Assembly: GCA_016208665.1 (NCBI GenBank)
Contig: JACQXT010000106.1
Location: 1 to 5,924, forward strand
DNA length: 5,924 nt
Direction of reading: 5' to 3'
From: Chitinivibrionia bacterium
Lineage (GTDB): Bacteria; Krumholzibacteriota; Krumholzibacteriia; WVZY01
Positions 1 to 4,104 of the stretch are shown piece by piece. How positions within the stretch are numbered: position 1 is the first letter of the stretch; each line of letters begins with the position of its first letter. Both the position numbers and the translations under genes were made by a program. Below the pieces are notes generated by a model. That model was given only the letters and a program-made list of their open reading frames with translations. It searched no databases and had not been told where the DNA came from.

Positions 1-876
1 GATGAGGGTAAGCATCAGAAACAGCAGAATCCGCTCGATCTTCATGTACGCGAACAGATTCCTGTTCATGTTGATCCAGTTGTTCGTTCCGTAGTCCTTG
101 AGCGGCAGGGACCGCGCGAGTTCCAGATCGTAGCGCTGGGCCTCGTAGATATGCACGAGCTTGATGCCGATGCCGCGCAATCCGGTATCGAAGTCGAAAA
201 ACGCGTCTGCGTCCTTCACGTCCATGTAGATGAAGCGCGAGTCGAAATCGTACATCCCGCTGTTGAAAAATCCGATCACGCGGCACTTATGAACGCGGGG
301 ATTGATCTTGTTCGCGGTCACGGTGGAGGGGGCCGTGATGAGCACGACCTCGTCCCCGAATCCGAGCAGCATCTCGCCTGCGAGATCCGACCCGACGGCG
401 ATTCCGCTGTGGTATTCCTCGTCTTCGAACATCGAGGCGTCGAAGGAGTCCGTGGCGGGCTTGATGCTGTCGATGACGCTCGACACGAGCGCCTCTCTCT
501 CGAGATCGATTCCCTTGACGATCACTCCCCTCGGGCGGGTCAATCTGCCGGGCACGGGTTCGTAGGCCGCAATCGCTTCGGCCCGCACGAACGGAGCCGT
601 GGCGACGACGTCCGCGCTTTCTTCCAGCTGTATCATGAGGCTGTCCGCCGCCTGCCACGCCGGCGGGGTTCTCGTAAAAACAAGCACGTTGGTGTTGAAG
701 GATATGATCCGCTGCCGCAGCTCGGTCTCGAATCCGTTGAGGACGGATAGAACGATCACGAGCGTCATGACGCCGAGGAACACGCCGCCGACGGCGATGC
801 CGGTCACGCGCGACACCAGGGTGGAGCGCTTCTTGGTCTTCAGGTAGCGCTGTGCGATAAAGAAGGGGTATCTCAT
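1..876 (-). CDS. lolC: Lipoprotein-releasing ABC transporter permease, LolC/LolE family; 3' end outside window
   Basis: The LolCDE complex pulls mature lipoproteins out of the inner membrane and hands them to LolA for delivery to the outer membrane; LolC and LolE are its membrane subunits. The frame runs from ATG 876 to the left edge without a stop, giving 292 codons of an expected 400 or so. The start has the family pattern FIAQRYLKTKKRSTLVSRV followed by a first membrane helix (about 24-48, GIAVGGVFLGVMTLVIVLSV) and NGFETELRQRI. A long periplasmic domain follows (about 50-275), with family-like stretches GIDLEREALV, SGIAVGSDLA, GFFNSGMYDFDSRFIYM and YGTNNWINMNRNLFAYMKIE. The second membrane helix is just starting at the edge (RILLFLMLTLI). 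ATG overlaps the lysS TGA as ATGA, indicating translational coupling. lolD is the likely next gene. LolC versus LolE cannot be settled from this part, nor can a combined single-permease (LolF-type) form. Confidence 0.9.
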   Translation of the reverse strand, partial: MRYPFFIAQRYLKTKKRSTLVSRVTGIAVGGVFLGVMTLVIVLSVLNGFETELRQRIISFNTNVLVFTRTPPAWQAADSLMIQLEESADVVATAPFVRAEAIAAYEPVPGRLTRPRGVIVKGIDLEREALVSSVIDSIKPATDSFDASMFEDEEYHSGIAVGSDLAGEMLLGFGDEVVLITAPSTVTANKINPRVHKCRVIGFFNSGMYDFDSRFIYMDVKDADAFFDFDTGLRGIGIKLVHIYEAQRYDLELARSLPLKDYGTNNWINMNRNLFAYMKIERILLFLMLTLI

Positions 877-1466
877 GGGCTCAGGCCTTCTTCAGGCCGC
901 ATGTGCGGGAAGAAGAGAACGTCGCGAATGGAATGGCAATCGGTGAAGATCATGCCAATGCGATCGATGCCCAGGCCGAGGCCGGCGGCCGGCGGCATCC
1001 CGTATTCCAGCGCGCGAATATAGTCTTCATCCATCACGTGGGCTTCGTCGTCGCCTCGCGCGCGGAGCGCCGCCTGCTGTTCAAACCGCCGTCTCTGCTC
1101 GAGGGGATCGTTCAGCTCGGAGAACGCATTGCCGACTTCGAATCCCGCGATGAACGGCTCGAACCGTTCGACCAGCCCTTCCTCCGAACGGTGATCCTTG
1201 GCGAGGGGAGAAAGCTCCCGGGGATAATCATAGATGAACGTCGGCGAAACGAGACCCGGCTCGACCAGCGTGCTGAAGATTTGATCCAGCGCCTTCGCCC
1301 GCGGCGCGCCTTTGTCCAGCAGAATGCCTCTTCCGGCGGCGAATTCCAGCACCGCGGGTTCATCGAGCCGCCTGAAGTCGACTCCCGTCGCGTTCTCGAG
1401 AGCCCGGTAGAACGTCATTCGGTCCCACGGCTTCGTGAAATCGATCGTCCTGCCGCCGTAGGTCAC
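873..1466 (-). CDS. lysS: LysRS C-terminal fragment (catalytic domain with motif 3)
   Basis: This second frame of the broken gene is 197 codons if counted from GTG 1466; recognisable LysRS sequence in this frame reaches back to about 1508. It carries TYGGRTIDFTKPW, the class II LysRS stretch FIYDYPRELSPLAK (77-90), ERFEPFIAGFEVGNAFSELNDP (100-121), GDDEAHVMDEDYIRALEYGMPP (138-159), and motif 3 GLGLGIDRIGMIFT (162-175) with its ATP-binding arginine. It ends in RPEEGLSP and TGA, which overlaps the next start. GTG 1466 overlaps the premature TGA by 4 nt, a layout that could allow re-initiation. That valine is a normal LysRS position, however, so GTG is probably not a real start. Confidence 0.8.
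   Translation of the reverse strand: MTYGGRTIDFTKPWDRMTFYRALENATGVDFRRLDEPAVLEFAAGRGILLDKGAPRAKALDQIFSTLVEPGLVSPTFIYDYPRELSPLAKDHRSEEGLVERFEPFIAGFEVGNAFSELNDPLEQRRRFEQQAALRARGDDEAHVMDEDYIRALEYGMPPAAGLGLGIDRIGMIFTDCHSIRDVLFFPHMRPEEGLSP
884..898 (-). promoter_or_regulatory. Hairpin overlapping the lolC ribosome binding site
   Basis: At the end of lysS the minus strand reads GGCCT GAAGA AGGCC, a 5-bp GC-rich stem with a 5-nt loop. The loop and 3' arm contain the likely Shine-Dalgarno AAGG (886-889), 9 nt before ATG 876. A ribosome finishing lysS would open it, which fits the ATGA overlap. The stem is short and its codons encode the conserved RPE near the LysRS C-terminus, so a regulatory role is only suggested. 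Confidence 0.4.
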
Positions 1467-2272
1467 CGTGCCGGAGGGGGCGAGTTCTCCCGCGACGGCC
1501 GAAAACAGCGGTCGATGCCTTCGTTCCTGAAATCCTTGGCGAACTCGAAGATCCGTTCGTAACCGCCGACGAGAAGCCGCTTCAAATAGAGTTCGTCCGC
1601 AATGCGGAGGTACAGCGTCATATCAAGCGCATTGTGATGCGTCGTAAACGGCCGCGCGGCGGCTCCTCCGTACAACGGCTGGAGAATCGGCGTTTCCACT
1701 TCGATGAACTTGCGCGCCAGCAGGAAGCGCCGGATCGTCTCGATCAGCCGGGAACGAGTCCGGAACACCTCCCTCACCTGCGGATTCATGATGAGATCCA
1801 CGTGCCGCTGCCGGTAGCGAATCTCCTTGTCGGGCAGCCCGGGCCACTTCTCGGGCAAGGGGCGGAGGGCCTTCGATAGGATCCGCATATCGGCGATCCG
1901 CACGGTCAGCTCGTTCGTCTTGGTCCTGAACATCCGGCCGCTCATGCCGGCGATGTCTCCGACTTCCATCAACTTGAACACGCCGTACTGTTCGTCGCCG
2001 ACCGCGTCCTTGCGGATGTAGAATTGGATCCTCCCCGTCGAGTCTTCCACGTGGCCGAACGATGCGGATCCGTGCCCTCGAATCGCCATGATCCTGCCCG
2101 CGATCGACCACTCTTCCGGCGCCGGTTCCGCCCCGACGGCGCGGCCGGCCTCGATGGCCTCGGCGATCGTGTGGGCCGCTTCGAACCGGTACGGATACGG
2201 ATTGACTCCGGCGCTCTTGAGGGAGTTCAGCTTTTCGATACGTGCGTTTCTGAGTTTATCCAGACCTTCCAT
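1463..2272 (-). CDS. lysS: LysRS N-terminal fragment (anticodon-binding domain to motif 2)
   Basis: This first reading frame of the broken gene has 269 codons. It begins at ATG 2272, 6 nt after AGGGG, with the usual short helical N-terminus (residues 1-50). An OB-fold anticodon-binding domain follows (about 55-138, with GRIMAIRGHGSASFGHVEDS). Next comes the family signature WPGLPDKEIRYRQRHVDLI (143-161), then motif 1 (about 172-200, ending VETPILQPL), GGAAARPFTTHHNALDM, and the start of motif 2 with FRNE (248-251). After R255 the 14 residues CFRPSRENSPPPAR are out of frame and not LysRS-like. If made alone, this piece lacks motif 3 and cannot charge tRNA. The gene starts 52 nt after the prfB stop. 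Confidence 0.85.
   Translation of the reverse strand: MEGLDKLRNARIEKLNSLKSAGVNPYPYRFEAAHTIAEAIEAGRAVGAEPAPEEWSIAGRIMAIRGHGSASFGHVEDSTGRIQFYIRKDAVGDEQYGVFKLMEVGDIAGMSGRMFRTKTNELTVRIADMRILSKALRPLPEKWPGLPDKEIRYRQRHVDLIMNPQVREVFRTRSRLIETIRRFLLARKFIEVETPILQPLYGGAAARPFTTHHNALDMTLYLRIADELYLKRLLVGGYERIFEFAKDFRNEGIDRCFRPSRENSPPPAR
1506..1510 (-). other. Deletion and frameshift junction in lysS
   Basis: Reading the minus strand, the upstream frame is LysRS-like through ATC GAC CGC (codon 255), and the downstream frame is LysRS-like from CTG TTT TCG. The C at 1508 can belong to either side, a one-base microhomology. Tract-length error alone cannot explain the event, because about 27 conserved residues are absent, not just one base. 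The exact breakpoints are estimated from family knowledge, not from an alignment. Confidence 0.7.
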
Positions 2273-2278
2273 TGACGA

Positions 2279-2283
2279 CCCCT
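2279..2283 (-). promoter_or_regulatory. Ribosome binding site of lysS
   Basis: AGGGG on the minus strand lies 6 nt before ATG 2272. The 52-nt gap between prfB and lysS shows no hairpin with a T-run and no clear -10/-35 pair, so lysS is probably read from the same transcript as prfB. Confidence 0.6.
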
Positions 2284-2324
2284 ATCGAGAAATTGCAGGC
2301 TGCATGAATGTTGGTTCCCGCACA

Positions 2325-3438
2325 TCACGGCTGTTGCTGCGCGGCGGGGCTCCGCAAGTACGCCTCGATGAACTCATCGATCTCGCCGTCGAGCACGCTC
2401 TGCACGTCCGACGTCTGCACGTCGGTCCGGTGATCCTTCACCATGGTGTAGGGGTGCAGGACGTAGGAGCGGATCTGGCTGCCCCAGGCGATGTCCTTCT
2501 GGCTCTCGAGGATTTTCGAACGCTTCTCGCGTTCCTCCTCCATCTTGCGATGGTAGAGCTTGGCCCGCAGAATCTTCAGCGCGTTTTCCTTGTTGCGAAA
2601 CTGCGAGCGCTCGTTCTGGCATTGGGCGACGATTCCGGTGGGAACGTGCGTTATCCTGACGGCGCTGTCCGTCTTGTTCACGTGCTGCCCCCCCGCCCCG
2701 CTCGCACGGAACGTATCGATGCTGAGATCTTCATCCCGGATTTCGACTTCGATATTGCTCTCTATCTCGGGGTATACGAACACCGAGGCGAAGGACGTGT
2801 GCCGGCGGTGGTTTGCATCGAAGGGCGAGAGCCGCACGAGGCGGTGGACGCCGCTCTCGGATTTGAGGTGGCCGAACGCCTTGTCCCCCTTTACCTCGAG
2901 AGAGGCGCTCTTGATTCCCGCCTCTTCTCCGGGCATCAGATCCAGAACGCTCGCTGCGAACCCGCTCTTCTCGCAAAACCGGTTGTACATTCTCAGCAGC
3001 ATCTCGGCCCAATCCATCGATTCGGTTCCGCCGGCCCCCGCATGAATGCTGAGAATGACGTTGCGCTTGTCGTCGGGGCCCGAGAACAGCAATTCGATCT
3101 CGTTTGCCCGCAGCGTTCGTTCGACCGATTCCAGTTCGTTCCCCGCTTCGTCGAGCGCTTCCTGATCCTTCTCCTCCCGCGCGAGTTCGAGCATGGTCTC
3201 GCAGTCCGAGATCGCCTTCTCGATCCCGACGATGCGCTCGATCCTGGTCTTGAGGGCGCTGGCAAGCCGAAGCGTCTCCTCGGACCGCTTTTGATCCTGC
3301 CAGAACTCCTGCGAATGCATCTGCTCGTTCAGCCCCGCGAGGCGCTCCTGCAATGCATCGAACTCAAAGAAACTCCTTTAGTTTATCGAGCCTCGCGAGG
3401 AGTTTCTCGCGTTTATTCTTCACTTCGTTGTACAGCAT
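2325..3438 (-). CDS. prfB: Peptide chain release factor 2, made by programmed +1 frameshift
   Basis: RF2 recognises UGA and UAA stop codons and triggers release of the finished peptide at the ribosome. The gene starts at ATG 3438, 9 nt after a perfect AGGAGG. The first frame gives 24 codons (MLYNEVKNKREKLL then ARLDKLKEFL) and stops at TGA 3364-3366. Skipping one base at CTT-T continues as EFDALQERLAGL and gives a 370-residue protein, close to the 365 of E. coli RF2. In full-length numbering the stop-reading SPF tripeptide is at 204-206 (LSPFDANHRRHTSF) and the GGQ catalytic motif is at 249-251 (SGAGGQHVNKTDSAVRI). The N-terminal part is rich in charged heptad-like helix, as expected for domain 1. 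SPF rather than a PxT tripeptide, together with the frameshift, rules out RF1. An automated caller may report only the truncated frame starting at TTG 3353, which is an internal leucine codon. The gene ends in TGA. Confidence 0.97.
3364..3377 (-). promoter_or_regulatory. Programmed +1 frameshift site of prfB
   Basis: The minus strand reads AAG GAG TTT CTT TGA G. The parts match the classical RF2 autoregulatory cassette: a Shine-Dalgarno-like AGGAG, a 3-nt spacer, the slippery leucine codon CTT (3367-3369) and an in-frame TGA (3364-3366). When RF2 is scarce the ribosome pauses at UGA, the leucine tRNA slips from CUU to UUU, and reading continues in the +1 frame. The spacing equals that in E. 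coli (AGG GGG TAT CTT TGA C). The base after the stop is G rather than the usual C. The mechanism is established for this family; its use here is inferred from sequence. Confidence 0.95.
3368..3407 (-). repeat. 10-bp inverted repeat enclosing the prfB frameshift Shine-Dalgarno
   Basis: On the minus strand AGAAACTCCT (3407-3398) is the exact reverse complement of AGGAGTTTCT (3377-3368), with a 20-nt loop. The 3' arm holds the frameshift-stimulating AGGAG and reaches into the slippery CTT codon. In mRNA this could form a stem hiding the internal Shine-Dalgarno whenever no ribosome is in the leader. The repeat is seen directly; any role is inference. Confidence 0.6.
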
Positions 3439-3447
3439 CTATCGTAT

Positions 3448-3453
3448 CCTCCT
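3448..3453 (-). promoter_or_regulatory. Ribosome binding site of prfB
   Basis: A perfect AGGAGG on the minus strand stands 9 nt before ATG 3438. It fixes the true prfB start in the short leading frame and shows that the 24-codon leader is translated, as the frameshift model needs. A start inside the main frame, such as TTG 3353, has no comparable site upstream except the frameshift stimulator itself. Confidence 0.85.
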
Positions 3454-3492
3454 GCCGCCACGGCGGTTGTCCCGGGCTCTTCCGGAGCTTCG

Positions 3493-4092
3493 TCACAGCG
3501 CCTCGCCGAGGACACCCGCCAGTATTTCATCCATCTCGGCGAACAGCACGTCCGTTCCTTTCTCAGTATCCACGATGAAGTCCGCTTTGTGAAACGATTT
3601 TTCCAGGTTCGCCTGGTTCCTGAGGCGTTCCCGGACCGCATCGGAGGCTACGCCCGCATGCTCCAGACGGCGCGCCTGCTCCTCCCTGCCGCACCGCAAC
3701 GCTACGATGCAGTCGATCCGAAACGGCACTTCGACTTCCAGGAGCAGGGCTGCGTCGATGACCACGAGCCGCGCGTTCGCTCGGCGGTAGTCCTCTATCC
3801 GCTTCCCCGCTGCATCGAGTATCGCCGGATGCAGGATGTCGTTCAGGCCGGAAAGCGCTTGCCGGTCGTTGAAAACGACGGATCCCAATCTCGCCCTGTC
3901 CACCTCTCCGGTGGAACGAAATACGTTGGGGCCGAATGCCGCCAGGATTTTTTGCCTCACGACCGGGTCCCGATCGAGCAGCTCATGCCCGAGGGCGTCC
4001 GCATCGATGACGGCGGCGCCGCGCCGGCCGAGGTAGGCGGCCACGGTGCTCTTGCCCGTACCGGTTCCTCCCACGAGCGCGATTACTTTCAA
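3493..4092 (-). CDS. coaE: Dephospho-CoA kinase
   Basis: CoaE phosphorylates the 3'-hydroxyl of dephospho-CoA with ATP, the last step of coenzyme A synthesis, in the cytosol. The product is 199 residues, the usual size. The N-terminus carries a Walker A loop, GGTGTGKS (8-15), slightly different from the more common GGIGSGKS form but fitting GxxxxGKS. It is followed by the family motif DADALGHELL (30-39), where D32 matches the catalytic aspartate. Further family marks are HP at 88-89, DAALLLE at 113-119, and the C-terminal run ending in ANLEKSFHKADFIVDT. The start is TTG at 4092: an in-frame TGA, the polA stop, lies only four codons upstream, the protein then begins exactly at the family N-terminus, and AAGGAA sits 6 nt upstream. 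polA next to coaE is a common pairing in bacteria. The gene ends in TGA, 54 nt before prfB. Confidence 0.96.
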   Translation of the reverse strand: MKVIALVGGTGTGKSTVAAYLGRRGAAVIDADALGHELLDRDPVVRQKILAAFGPNVFRSTGEVDRARLGSVVFNDRQALSGLNDILHPAILDAAGKRIEDYRRANARLVVIDAALLLEVEVPFRIDCIVALRCGREEQARRLEHAGVASDAVRERLRNQANLEKSFHKADFIVDTEKGTDVLFAEMDEILAGVLGEAL

Positions 4093-4098
4093 TGCGGT

Positions 4099-4104
4099 TT
4101 CCTT
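4099..4104 (-). promoter_or_regulatory. Ribosome binding site of coaE
   Basis: AAGGAA on the minus strand begins right after the polA TGA and ends 6 nt before the TTG codon at 4092. It supports TTG as the coaE start, since no ATG or GTG is available between the polA stop and the P-loop. Its place next to the polA stop suggests translational coupling, which is an inference. Confidence 0.7.

Larger units (their letters stand above)
873..2272 (-). pseudogene. lysS: Lysyl-tRNA synthetase (class II), disrupted by an internal deletion and frameshift
   Basis: LysRS joins lysine to tRNA-Lys. Both ends of the enzyme are well preserved but lie in two different frames. The first frame runs from ATG 2272 to TGA 1463-1465 and is normal up to FAKDFRNEGIDR. 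The second frame resumes the family sequence at LFSAVAGELAPSG and runs to TGA 873-875. Between them the family normally has about 27 residues (E. coli: from RHNPEFTMMELY to the residues before LFRTL). These are missing, so about 80 nt are lost with a 3n+1 frame change. This removes the second half of motif 2, which contacts ATP and the lysyl-adenylate, so no active enzyme is expected even if the frame were restored. With the gap filled the protein would be about 493 residues, near the 505 of E. coli. Since the enzyme is essential, either a second LysRS (class II, or class I lysK) exists elsewhere or this is an assembly fault. Confidence 0.85.

Noticed and set aside
151..847. Plus- and minus-strand open frames within 151-847
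   Set aside because: The minus-strand frame from ATG 876 to the edge gives a clear LolC/LolE protein; the others are out-of-frame shadows.
903..1562. A 219-codon plus-strand open frame opposite the lysS 3' half
   Set aside because: It is a shadow of the conserved LysRS coding sequence on the other strand and matches no family I recognise.
1463..1570. An intein, intron or translational bypass element explaining the lysS interruption
   Set aside because: Sequence is missing rather than added, and none of the deleted motif 2 residues appear elsewhere in the window.
2688..2694. Seven-C run within prfB as a possible frameshift error
   Set aside because: It encodes the glycines of SGAGGQHVN in the correct frame, with family sequence continuing on both sides.
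3391..3400. Perfect 10-nt palindrome CCTCGCGAGG as a protein-binding site
   Set aside because: It lies within the translated prfB leader, partly overlaps an arm of the longer inverted repeat, and has no second copy that I noticed.
3455..3466. CCGCC-GT-GGCGG palindrome just upstream of the prfB ribosome binding site, as a terminator or operator
   Set aside because: The loop would be only 2 nt (or a 4-bp stem with a 4-nt loop) and there is no T-run; it is too weak to call.
2088..3578. A 496-codon open frame on the plus strand across prfB and the start of lysS
   Set aside because: It is antisense to two well-supported genes, its translation has no recognisable domain, and long antisense frames are common in GC-rich genes.
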